A stretch of 64,000 nucleotides of DNA, from assembly GCF_000006565.2 (NCBI RefSeq), contig NC_031478.1:6038212-6102211 (forward strand), read 5' to 3'. This document shows, piece after piece, positions 22,297 to 33,536 of this stretch. This stretch comes from Toxoplasma gondii ME49 (taxonomy: Eukaryota; Apicomplexa; Conoidasida; Eucoccidiorida; Sarcocystidae). The notes beneath the pieces are model-generated. The model was given only the letters and a program-made list of their open reading frames with translations, was not told the DNA's origin and did not search any database. The first letter of the stretch is position 1. Every line of letters starts with the position of its first letter. The position numbers were made by a program, and so were the translations under genes.

Positions 22297-25200
22297 ATGA
22301 GGGCGAAGAGTGAACGCGTCTACAAGCCGGGCGCCAAGGAGGTACGTTTCGAGCGTTGATTCCAGTCCGAGTTTCTGACCAGCGTGCTCCACAAAGACAG
22401 GAAACGAGAGAGCGTTGTGGGGTTTCGCGAGAGACCCGTCTCTCTCCACTACCTTTTTCGGAGAAGCGATCGAATCGGTCGCTCTCTGCTGGCGTAGACA
22501 CCCTTTCTTCACCTCAGCCATGGGGAAAAACCGTGTCTGGAAAAAACAGAGCACCACTGCACGCCTCAGAGTGTGCCGAGCGGGTGCGGCGCTGCGCGTC
22601 GGTCGCCCAGGGTCTTCTCTTCGCTTTCTGTTCTTTCTGCCCTCGCTCTGCCGCTAGAAATCATCGAAAAGAACAACGTCTTGCCGAGCTTCCCTCTGAT
22701 TCCCCTGGAAATCTTATTGGCTAGCTGTTTTTCCCGGCTTTCCCTTTGTGGGGTGTCTGTACACCCGATCGCGGATGTGTTGCCACTGCGCCGCGCTCTT
22801 ACTTCGGTATTCCGGCTCGCTGTACACATTCAGGACCTCTCGGCCTGGCGCGTGCTTTTGTTTCGTCGAAAAAACCGGCACCTTTCTCGTTCTTTATTAA
22901 ATGTCGCGCCCGCCACAACTCGAGAAACAGCTGTCAGGCCGCGTGCTTCCCGCACAGGGAGCTTGTTCGCATCCAAGCGACTACACATACCTTCTTCCTC
23001 CTTTCCCTTCCTCGTTTTGCTTCTTCTTTTTGCCTTGTTTTCAGTGTCTCTCTTGAATTCCTGTCGTCTCTCCCATGCGGCACCGTCCCTGGTGTGTACA
23101 TCCACCTGTTTCTTGTCCGTTGCCTTGCCTGTCTTCAGGAATGGCGAGTGGTCTACTGGATATACCCTCAAGAAAAACTCAAAAACAATCGCAAACAGGT
23201 TTCTTTCTCTTCCATTGTAAGTCCGGACGCAGCTTATGTTAACAACTTCCACATTTTCCCTCGTGGACCTTTCACTTAGAACGCATGTCTCTCTGTGTGC
23301 GCCTCGAGGGACCCGGGACACCCTCGAGGCTTGAAGTTTGCCAAGGGAGAAAGCCCAGAGTCGTTTGCAGTGCTTTTTCAAAGGAACAGGAGCCTAACAG
23401 TTGATGTTAGGAGACCCAAGGGACGAACAAAGCACAGTTGTCGTCGTCTGGCGTTCGTACTCACTCCGAACAGCGATACGGATTCTGTGAATGCATGCAT
23501 TGTGAAAGTCTTCGATGCTGCGATTTGGCGCGTCCTAGAGAAGCGCACAGGCGTGGATACGACTGTGTGAGAGTATCTAACTGTACAGACCCACCCTTGC
23601 GCAGAGGTCGACATGCGTTCTCCTCAAGCGTGGCATGTCGACATGCAAGAAGTTCAGACGCGCGGAAACAACCGCATTCATGCGTTTCCGCTCATGTGGG
23701 TTTCGAGCGAGGCATGCCGACAGAGAGAACATTTTTATGTCCTGGTATGGTTTCGTCCCTGCATGTGCACCTGTCTGCTGGATGGAGGGCAAGATTGTTC
23801 GATAAGGAGCTTTTCCGTGCTGTCTGTCAGGCAGGAACTGCGAATGCGTCTACGCATTTCTGTCCGCTTCCCCCCTCGTTCAGCGAACAGCTTGTGAAGG
23901 GTGTTGCGCCTCTTCCTTCGAAGTCCTTTTTCTGTCTGTTCCTTTTCCGGTTCTCCCGCAGAGGCGCTGCGAACCTGTTACGCAATTGTGCGCGTGTCGA
24001 TGCGTTGCCTTCGCACCGCGAGCGTGGAAACAGATCTCTGCGAGTATGTGCATGTTTCTGGATTTCTTCTCAGAAATATGGAGACCAGGGAGCCCAGAAC
24101 AAGGCGTGGGCAGTGATTCGGTACATCAACCACTTTGGGCGGGTGCCTGAGGACATCAAGAACCCACCGATGACTCTGGAGGCCTGCTGCAACTTGTGTT
24201 ATCCTCACTGCATCAAAGAGCACGTAGCTTCCTGTCCGAACTGCGTCGATCCCCCCACAGAGCGCTATCACCACGGCGTTGGCTCGCCAGCGGTCTCTTG
24301 CGCGAGTTCTTCTGCGGGACCTTCCCCAGGCTCCTCCAGTGCGGTCTGGCGCAAGAAGAGCGACGACAAGGGCGAGGGCTCGGGCCTTTCGTCCCCGGCG
24401 TCTGCACACCCGCGGGCCTTCCCCACGCAGACAGAGAGCGCGGACGAGAAAGACGACGACTGTCTCTCCTCGCTTCCCGACTTGACGCCCCTCGACTCGC
24501 TGTCTCCGATGCTCTCGGCCTCGACCTGCGACCTCCGCGCCGGGCGGAAGGAGGGTGACAAGTCCCCACCTCTTGCGGGGGACAGCCGCCGAAACTCCCT
24601 CAGCGTCGGCTGCGCGGGCGCCACGGCCTCGCCGGCCTTCGCCGGGCCGAAGCCGGGGCCGCTCCCGGGAGCTTCGCCTCTGAAGCCTGGGAAGCGGAGC
24701 GCGAACAGCAGCCGACGGAGCAGCGTTTCGCTGCGCGGTCCGCCGGGGGCGCGCGTCGGAAAGACCCGGAGGGTCGACGATCGCCGCGCCGGCACCGAGG
24801 ACGGGGACTTGGACGACTTCGCCTCCTCGCCCGACCTCAGCAGCGTCGCCAGCAGCGCCAGCTCGCCGCTTGTCGGCGTCGTGACTCGCGGGTCCTCTTT
24901 CCAGAGCAATCCACCGTTCTCGCCGCTGCTGCTTCCCGGCTCCGCCACGGCTGCCACCCGCGCCGGCAAACTCGAGGGCTTGAAGCTCGGAGGTCCGCGC
25001 AGTGTCGGGACTCCGAGCGTCGGACCGGCTGGGCCTCCACCTGTTTGTGGGGACTCTGAGGCGAATGCTTCGGGCGAGGGTGCAGGCGGAGGCGGTCCGC
25101 GCGAGTTCTCCAAGGTTGGGCGACAAAGTCGAGGCCGCCGGCCGTCTCTCGGATCAGCTGGGGGCGAGTCCCAGGGCCCGATCGTTGAGGAGGAGAGCGC

Positions 25201-28200
25201 GTGGGGTCGCGAGGACCAGACGGGCGCGCTTTCGCTGCTGCCTCCCCCTGCCTTCTCTCCGGCTGCGGGGCCTGCGCAGTCGCGGGATGAGGCCTTCTCG
25301 TCGAACGAAGGCCGTGAGCACGGAGGCCCGCTACATCTGTCTGCGAGGCCGGCGCAGGCCTCGACCCGCTCGCTTCTCGTCGACGCTGTTCAACAGCTTT
25401 TGAGTGGGGCGAATCTCCGGAAAAGCTTGCTGTCTGGCGATGACGAGGGGGGCTCTCAAAACAGCTTCGCGGGACGATCGCCCGGGGACCCGCGCCCGAC
25501 CGCCGACGCCGGAGGCAGATCGGAGGATCGGCAGAGCGTCCTCGCGTCGAGTGCGGAGGCCCTGCTGATGTCTTTGAAGAAAGGAGCACGAAACTTCGAC
25601 CAAGAGGGAGCCCAGGGCGCGGGGGGTGTCTCCCTGTCGTCGACGGCGGCGCTGCTCGCGGCTGTAGCCCTGCGAGTCAAGGAGCGGGAAGCGGCGAAGG
25701 CGAAGTCCGAGGAAGAACCCAACAGCGTCGGCGCGCCCAGCGGCGCAGGAGGTGGAAAAGGGAAGCCCGTGCTTCCTGGCCCCGCGGCCGCACTCGAGGG
25801 GCCTCCCGAGAAACTCCCCAACTCGCCGCTGTCCACTGGACTCGGAGGTGGCTATGGGGCGCGCAGCCCACTGCCGGGTGCAGGCTCGGCGGCCGGGCGG
25901 GGGTCTTGTCGGCCAGTCTCTGGAGGTCCTTCTGAGGGTGGGCGAGGCGTGGTGGGTCAAGGCGCGGGTGAGAAGAAAGTGAAGGAAGACGAGGTGGACC
26001 AAGACGAACAGATTCAGCGACTGCACCGGTTTCTGAACGCCAATGGAATCGTTGTGACCGAGGCCTTGCAGGCAGCAACCGCGGGGAACGGACCCCGCAA
26101 AGCTGGGCTCCGAGGCGCGGACGAAAACGACAAGGCCTTGGTGTCTGTGAGGGCGCGCCTGGCATCGGGGCCTGGTCCCGCCAGCGCCTTCCGGTGCGCG
26201 CCGCGGACCCGCGGGAACACAGTCCGCGAGGCGCCCTGGAGACCCAACGCGCAAGGCGGACCACCGTTGGGGGCCAGTTTGAGTGCGCAGCGGGGCAGCG
26301 GGCAGAGTTTCGATGGCCCCGGAGGGGAGAACGACGAAAAGCTCGGCGAGGAACGAAAAGACGAAGGCATGGTGAACGTCTACCAGGTGTATGCACAACA
26401 TATTCTCCACGACATGGGGCAGAGTCAGGTGGCTGGGGCTCGGGACGGACCTGACCCACTGAAGGAGCTGCTGCGGGCGTCGAACTTCTTCGCGATCGAC
26501 GCTCGAAAACGTCTCCTGCTGAGGACTGGCGGATGCAGGGGCCGACGCGGGGACGATGACCTCGACAGAACGGGTGTCCCGGCGCATGCAAGCGGCCGGA
26601 CCGGCGAGAGCCCGCCGCTGAGCCCAGAACGTCGAGCCGAATCCCGGGCCCCCACTCCGCCGGAGTTTGGCGGCGCGGGCCCCAGTTCTTCTCGAGGGCG
26701 CGGGTGTCTCCCGGCTGTGGGTTCGGGGGTGACGACTCGGATGACGACTCGCGCGGCCACCCGGGCGAGCCGCGGTGGGTGCGGCGGCGCGCTCGCCAAC
26801 GGCGGCGAGGAAGACAAGGAGACTCCCTGGATGTGCAACGGGGTACCCGTGAGCTGCAGAGATCCGTTCCTGAGCGAAGACAAGGACATGCAGCAGTACT
26901 ACAACTGTGGGCAGTACGCGGGGGACCCTTGGGGCGTGGACCGGACCCGGCTCGCAGGCCTCGGGCTTGGGGCCTCGGGGCTGCAGACCCGGCGACAGGG
27001 CCTCCGGAGCGCGGCGACGGAGGAGGAGGACGACGAAAAGGAGGAGGAGACTGAGCCTACGCACGATCCGACGACGTTCAATTGGCAAACGAACTCAGCG
27101 ATTCGTCAGCAGAAAGCCGCTCTCAAGCTGCTGAAGGAAATCACGCAGTGGGGCTGGAAGTCGATCTACGAACACGAAGACTTCTTCCTCGAAAAGCTCG
27201 TGAAGAAGCAACTGAAGACGGCGGAGCTCGTCCTAGAAAACGAGATTGTCAAGTACTCTTTCCCGCAGCTCGTACCTGTCTTGGGCGCCGACACAGACCG
27301 AAACGCGCGCCTGCAGAAGGGCCGCAGCCGGAGAAAGGACGGACTCCTCGCGGCTTGGGGCCGCGAAAGCCGGGCGTGGTTGCGGGTCGCAGGCGACGGG
27401 GAGACGTCAAACGGGGCGAGACCTGCAGAGGAGGCAGACGAAGAGCGAGAAGAAAACGCGCCGCAGCGCGAGGTCCGCATCGAGCCCCAGGACTTCTTTT
27501 CAGGCTGCGACTCGCCGGTCCGCTGGGGCGCAGGCGAAGAGGGCGACCTGGTCCCCGCGTCCGAGGACCGAGAAGAGGGCCTCCGCTCGGCCTCCGAGGA
27601 GCGGTGGCGGGGCGAACTGGTTGTCGAGCAGGAATACCACATGATTCACGGACCCATGTGCAGGGCGACGCGCCGAGGCTGCGGACCGGTCTCCGCGCAG
27701 GCGGCACCCCACGGCTCTCACTCGAATTCGGGGGGACAAACGGCCTCGGAATGTCCGCCTGGAGGCGAGGACCCTGTGGGGTCTCTATGTGAGGCAACGG
27801 CGAAGCAGTTTCTGGAGAATCCCGAGGAGTATTCGCGGCTGATGGCCTGTCAGGCTGGCGCGAAAGGCGAGGCCTTCGTGACGGTTGCGGAGGCTTTGGG
27901 GTCGACGCGCGGGGGACTGGCGTCGGGCCGCGAAGGTGGAGACACCACAGAGGGACAACGCAGGGAGAAAACGCCTCTCAGTCTCGAATGCCTCGCGCGG
28001 CTCCTCGCCACTGCTGCGGCGCACCGACAGAAAGCTGCAGGGGCCTCGGAGGCCCCGCGACGCTGGCGACCGCGGTCGGAACCGGCCCGCGACGCCCCTG
28101 GAGCCCCAGGCCCCGGGGGGGCGCCACCCCAGGAGGGCGCGGCACCGCGGCCTCTCGGAAATCGCGGGACGAGGCCAGGGCCTTACTGTGGGGGAGCGCA

Positions 28201-29878
28201 GCCGGTGCCTGGGGGTGCGGAGGTCGGGCTTCCAGCTCGTCTCCTAAACGCGCTTCGGGGTCAAAGCAATGCGATGGACGGCGCCCAGGCCGCCCTGTCT
28301 CTTGAGGATGACTCGCAGGCCGCGGAGACCGCCCGCGCGACTCCAGGGGGAAAGGGATCTTCCCTCCCGATGAAGGCGTGGCTGGAGCGGCTGCTGTCGG
28401 CTGCTCGTCAGACAGGCCTCCCAGCAGGCCCAAATCTCCCGACTTCTGTCTCTGGCTCGGCTGCTGCGGCCAAGGCGGCGACAGGGTCTTCGTGTGCCTC
28501 GGCTTTGATCGATCAAGTGACGCGACTCCTCGCGAAGCGACAGGAAGAGCGAAGGCTCATGCAAATGCGCGAGGTCGAGAGGAAGCTGCTGCAGATGCGT
28601 GACGAGCAGCGAGTGAGAAGGAACGTCCACATTGGTGGCGAGGACCGGCGCGCCCGTGGGCTTCCTGGCCTCTCTCTGCGTACACAGACCGGCGGACCGC
28701 AGAAGAAGAGTGTGCCGGTGCCCCAGACGTCCGACCGTGAGGCGGGACAGGAGCCGCAGGGGGCTCGTGCGTCGCCGGGCCGGCGCTCAGTGGGCTTCTG
28801 GACCCGGAGCGCGGGCGGCGAGACCCCACAGGAGACAGGCGAGATGGAGACAGACCGAGGAGAGACTGGTGGGGAGCGAGGAGGGGAAGGACTCCAGGGT
28901 GACTCGGAGCTGAGCGAGAAGGAACTGGCGGAACCGCGTGGACGCCAGGAAGGATGCACCGGCGAAGGCTTGGAAGGCGGTGTCTCGAACAGACTGTCTC
29001 CGGCGTTTCTGTCGAAGGTGGGCTTTGGGAGGAACTCAGGTCTTGCGGCTTCGAAACCTGACAGTGGCGTAAGCGAGGAAACGCACTCGACTTCGACGGC
29101 GTCTGCGGCGAGAGGCCGTTTCTCTTCCTTCGCCGCGACGCTTCGAGCTTCGGGGGCTGTCGCCTCGCCCGCATTCGCCTCTGCAGGTTCGAAGGAGGAG
29201 CGCGGCTCGTCCTCGAAGGCGGGAGTTCTGGCCGGGACAGGCGCCTCGACAGAAAACGGTTTCTCAGGAGTGGCGAGTGAGGGAGTGAGCACGGCCCACA
29301 CGAGCGCCGCGGCCTCGCCGTCCTTCCCCGCGGCCGCTGCCTCGAGCGGAGCCCAGGCGCAGGGCTCTCTGGGGAGGAGGGTGGGGCCAGCGGAGACGGA
29401 GAAGAAGCGAGCTCGGGAGAGTTGCTCGGAGAGTCCGGGAGGCGGCTTGCCTCAGAAACAGGCCCGGGCAGAGCGAGAGGGGAAGAGGAGCGATGGATTT
29501 CTCTCCGCAGGCGCGAAGAATCCGATTCCGCCCTTCCTCTCCACAGGCGCGGGAGGGAGCAGCGCGGGAGAGGTCAACAGCAGCAGCAGCAGTTCTGGGT
29601 ACTTTTCCTCTCTGAACGAGGCGCCGGGGCCATGCTGGACCGGCGAGGAGGTTTCCACGAGCGAAGGCAGTCTCGCGCTGTCCTTCTCGGCTTCTTCGGG
29701 GACGCTGTCGGGACATCGCGAAGAGACGCCGGAGTACGCAGCTGCAGGCGAAGTCTGTTACGAGAAACACGGCCAGACAGTGCCCAAGGGAGAAGAAGAA
29801 TCCGCGTGCGAACGCTTCGCCGCGGAGCCGTTTCTCCGCACAGAAGCGGTCGGAACAGACACACACCAAGCCGACTAG
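22297..29878 (+). CDS. Large protein with N-terminal Cys-rich patch, unknown function
   Basis: Proposed exons: 22297-22341 (MRAKSERVYKPGAKE, donor GTACGT), 23139-23198 (EWRVVYWIYPQEKLKNNRKQ, acceptor TCTTCAG) and 24074-29878. All join in phase 0, giving about 1969 aa. I do not recognise the family. The first ~95 residues look ordered: after the two small exons comes KYGDQGAQNKAWAVIRYINH, then a Cys cluster C73-C74-x2-C77-x3-C81-x7-C89-x2-C92 with His80 and His85, which could bind zinc. The rest is mostly Gly/Ala/Ser/Pro-rich and probably disordered. Ordered-looking islands are VNVYQVYAQHILHDMGQ (about 800), a helical block with NWQTNSAIRQQKAALKLLKE (about 1035) and an Arg/Glu/Met helix RLLAKRQEERRLMQMREVER (about 1520). 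The third exon is certain to be coding; the first two are inferred from splice signals and residue quality, and extra small exons may exist between them. Confidence 0.68.
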
Positions 29879-29905
29879 GTCGAGAGCACCTCACGCGCGG
29901 TCGCA

Positions 29906-29917
29906 GGGGGGGGGGGG
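29906..29917. repeat. Poly-G run, 12 bases, just 3' of a stop codon
   Basis: G12 starting 28 bases after the TAG at 29876-29878, so likely within the mature 3' UTR; a second G-rich run (GGGGGGG) follows near 29955. Confidence 0.8.
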
Positions 29918-30792
29918 AGACGCCGGAGGGGAAGCGAAAAGAGGGACAGAAAAAGGGGGGGACCGTGTGTGCACTCCTGTGGAGGTGAAGAAACCAGGAT
30001 TGTGGGTCGTCAAAATCAAAGTCTTCGCGACGGCAAAAACGAACTGGGCAGTCGCAGGACTTGAGGAGAAACAGGGAACCGCCGGTGAACAGGCGACAAG
30101 ACAGAGAAGTCTTCAAACATGTCTCGATCCTGTGTACACAGAAACGTACACACCCATCTGCATGCATCCCCTTCTTCAGTTTATTGCATGCGCATATTGC
30201 GTTTTTTTCTCTTGTAAGGATACGTTTTCAACGGTTGTCTGGAACTGTGGGGTCTCTCGAATGCAGATCTGTGCTTTTTAAATTGACTATTTCAAACTCT
30301 TTTTCGCGGTCTCTTCAACTTGTTCCACCACGTATCCCGCGTACCGGGTGCGAGGGGCGATGTCTAAAGAGCTCTTCCTTCTCTGCCAGGTGCTCTCTCA
30401 CCTTGTCTTTCAGCCAGGGGCTGGAGAGCCGCAGGCGCAGCGTGTCTCTGTGCCGCTCTCTTTTTTTCTCTCGTTTCTTTTCTCTTCTCTGAAGCGAAAA
30501 GCCTCGGCGACCTGGAAACGCATGCGCCTTCCAGGGACACCATGCACTCTTGCACTTGACGCGACGACGGCTCTCTGCTGGCCCAAGCTTCTGAACGAAC
30601 TCCTGACGGATGCATGCATCAAAAGGCCCTCGCACGGCTATTCGCCTGCTCGCAGCCCCACAAATCTACACAGACATCTTCGTTTTCTTTTGGACATTTG
30701 CCAACGTCACCTGCGTTTCCCTCACGCGTGTAGGAGGCCCAAGTGGCTGTATACACATTCGTATGTACATCTCCATCTGTCCGTGTACATAT

Positions 30793-30839
30793 ATGTGTAT
30801 ATTTATATGTATTCATATATTTATATATATTTATATATT

Positions 30840-30870
<31 letters not shown>

Positions 30871-30875
30871 GTATG
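30793..30875. repeat. AT microsatellite
   Basis: Imperfect TATATTTATATG repeats passing into pure (TA)n; intergenic. Confidence 0.8.
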
Positions 30876-32518
30876 TGTAGCGTCGTGTGCATTTACTTCT
30901 AGCTGTTCCTCGCATGCACGTTGTTTTGAGGAGTCTCGTGGGTGCCTGTCTCGTTCGGAGAAGAAAGGAAAGAGCCTGGGAGGAGAGAGCAGAGGTGTGC
31001 GAATTCGTTTCACGGAGGCATGTTTTCTGGAGTCTGCCGAGAGCGTGAGTGGGTGTGCGACGCAGGGGGGCTGACAGGAAAGTCGCCTCGAAGGCTGTGG
31101 GGTGTCTCTGTTCAGGAAGACCACTCTGGTGTTACTGCATGCGTTTTTTTTAGTTCCTTGCGAGTTCCAGACTCGATTTTGATACAGGGAGAGGGGAAGC
31201 GGAGAACTTGAAGTCGGGGGAAAAGTCTTCTCCCGCCAGGGCGCACGCACAGGCGCGCGTTTCAAGCGAGGCGGTGCCATCATTTTGTACACTCGACAAA
31301 TGTCAGCGAACTGCTCTGTCGCGTCCAGAGTCGAACGAGCAGAACCATGCTCTTCTCGTTTGTGCGTCTCCGAGACGGCTCGAAGGAGAGGACAGGAGCT
31401 GTCACATCCAGCGTGTAGGAAGCGAAAGGCCAGAAGACACAGGAAAAGGAATCTACACATCGGTTTCTCGCAGAGGTCTTCGATGAAAGGAGGGCGCTTG
31501 AAAGCAGCTGCGGACGCAGAGGCTTGTCGCTCTCTCACACGGGTGCGTCGGTGTCGCGGGGCGTCTCGCTAAGCGTGAGTGAGAGAAGAGCGACTGAAAA
31601 TCGCAAGCAAAGAAACTTGACCTCTTGTTTCTGCATAGGCCAAGAAAGTTGGCGAACAAAGGAGAGTCCGCGGAGAAGGGGAGGGGTGAAGCTTCAGAAG
31701 CAACAGCGAACAAGCACAAAGAAAAGCAGGCAAACCACATCCGAACTGAAACTCGGCTTTTTTTGCGTTTAGCGCGTACACCCGTCTGAAGTGCATGGCG
31801 AGCAGTGACTCTGCAGCCTCGCAGAAAGAGTGGAAAAACGCCCTTTCTGGCATTTGCGTCTGAGGCAAAGTGTATGCACACACACAAACGCCCACATCGA
31901 CCTGCTTCGAAACGAACTCAGCAGAAAGCGACAGACAACCTCTCCGGAGATACGCGACTGTGAGACCCCCTTCCACAACAGGTGAAAGTGCATCTGCCTC
32001 TATCTGTGTCTACAAAGCAGATAAAAGGTCTCTGTATGAAGAGCCTCTGAGAGAGGCTGAGGTTTGTATGTATGTGTGTGAATTCGCCGTGTCTTCGTCG
32101 CTCTGTGCTGGGGACTCGCGTTTCGCGCACAAGCCGACGGGGGGAACGGGGACAGAACAGCGGAGACAAAGTTCTCTCTCTCTGACCGCCTGCATGGCCT
32201 TTTGTTGCAGAAGGGTCTGGAGAGAGGCTGAGAAGACTTCTCAGACCTCGCTGAAGAAGAAACGGGGCGCGCATGCACGCGGTGGAAAAACCTAATCTTT
32301 GTTTCAGAGTCACCACGAGAGAACGTCTACACGCGCTACTGACGCGAGGGGTCCGAGTTAAACATCTCGTGACACAAGCAAAAAGAACAGTGTCTCTCCA
32401 CAAAAACAGTCCTTCCCTTGCCGAAGCACAGATGTCCTACACATGCAAACTCGCTTCTCAACAGTCCCAGTCACATCTACACAAACAGCTAGCTACACAT
32501 GTGTAAAGTTATGCCCAT

Positions 32519-32640
32519 CTATCCCTGCAAGCACATATGTATATACATACATGTATATCCGGCGATCTATAGTTCTGCCTGTATAGGTATCTATATATCT
32601 ATATGTATATATATATATATATATATTTATATGCATGGGT
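32519..32640. repeat. AT/CATA microsatellite
   Basis: Mixed ATATGTATATACATAC and TATC repeats, then (TA)n near 32608-32627; intergenic. Confidence 0.75.
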
Positions 32641-33536
32641 ACGTCTGTATGTATGTGTCTATTCATCCATTTGCACATGCACGGATCTATTTGAAGATCT
32701 ATTTGCATGCATACACATCTGTCCATCTACGAATGCGTACCCCCTGTACGTATGTACGTCAAGAAATCTGTTGATACGCCGATCGTCGCAGACTAGCACA
32801 GTGTGGAGTTCGTCGGCGCCGGTCACTTTTTCCTCCCAAACGGAGGAAAGACGAGGAGAAAGGAAGGCCGGGCAGAGAAGAAAAGCTGTTTTTTCACTGG
32901 TCTGTTGAACATCCGAGACGGTCGGGAACAACGGCAGAGAGCAAAAACGGCAGAGAGCAGCAACGGAGAGCCGCGAAAATGAAAAAAACGCGAAAAGGGA
33001 GTTGCTTTTAGGGAAGAAACAGAAGCAGCGAGGAGCAGGAAGGAAACGAGGAAGCAGCAAACGGAGAAGAGAAGAAAGCAAGGGAGCGGAACAGCGAAGA
33101 GCGACGACCCAAAGGCAACTCGAAGACAGACAACGCACAAGGCCGCTATACAGGATTCTAGTCCTCCAGAGATATATACGCAAATACTCACATGCTTGAA
33201 GCGACGATACACAAACATGCACATCAACGCGAGTGTTTACACGTATGTCTGCAGATGCTTTCAAAACGAGAAGAAGGTTTGAAAGAAGGACATTCATGCA
33301 TGCATCGGTTTTGGGTTCCTGATTATCCTCCTTCCTCCCTCCTCTTCTTCGTTTTGCGAGACGTCGCAGTTGCCCTCCAGACGCACGAAGCATGCAGAGA
33401 CAGTTCGTTCCTCGGTCCGTGGCGTCGACAAAGCTTTTTCGACACTCCAGTCGCCGTCTTTCTCTTCTTTCTCTTCTTCTCTTCCTCGCCTGTGCTTCTC
33501 CTTCTGCGACTCGCGCTGCGCTACACTCGAGCAGGC

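Larger units (their letters stand above)
29879..33536. other. Intergenic region between two convergent genes
   Basis: Lies between the 3' ends of the Cys-rich-patch gene (+) and TIM23 (-), so it should hold two 3' UTRs. Contains a G12 run at 29906-29917 just after the stop codon, AT microsatellites at 30793-30875 and 32519-32640, and GA-rich tracts near 32850-33100. No supported gene. Confidence 0.6.

Noticed and set aside
21526..22557. Minus-strand open frame of 343 codons
   Set aside because: Arg-rich, no domain; overlaps the 5' region of the plus-strand gene starting at 22297.
25331..27088. Minus-strand open frame of 585 codons
   Set aside because: Antisense to the 5.8-kb exon; high GC lowers stop frequency on both strands. 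Arg/Pro/Ser-rich without motifs.
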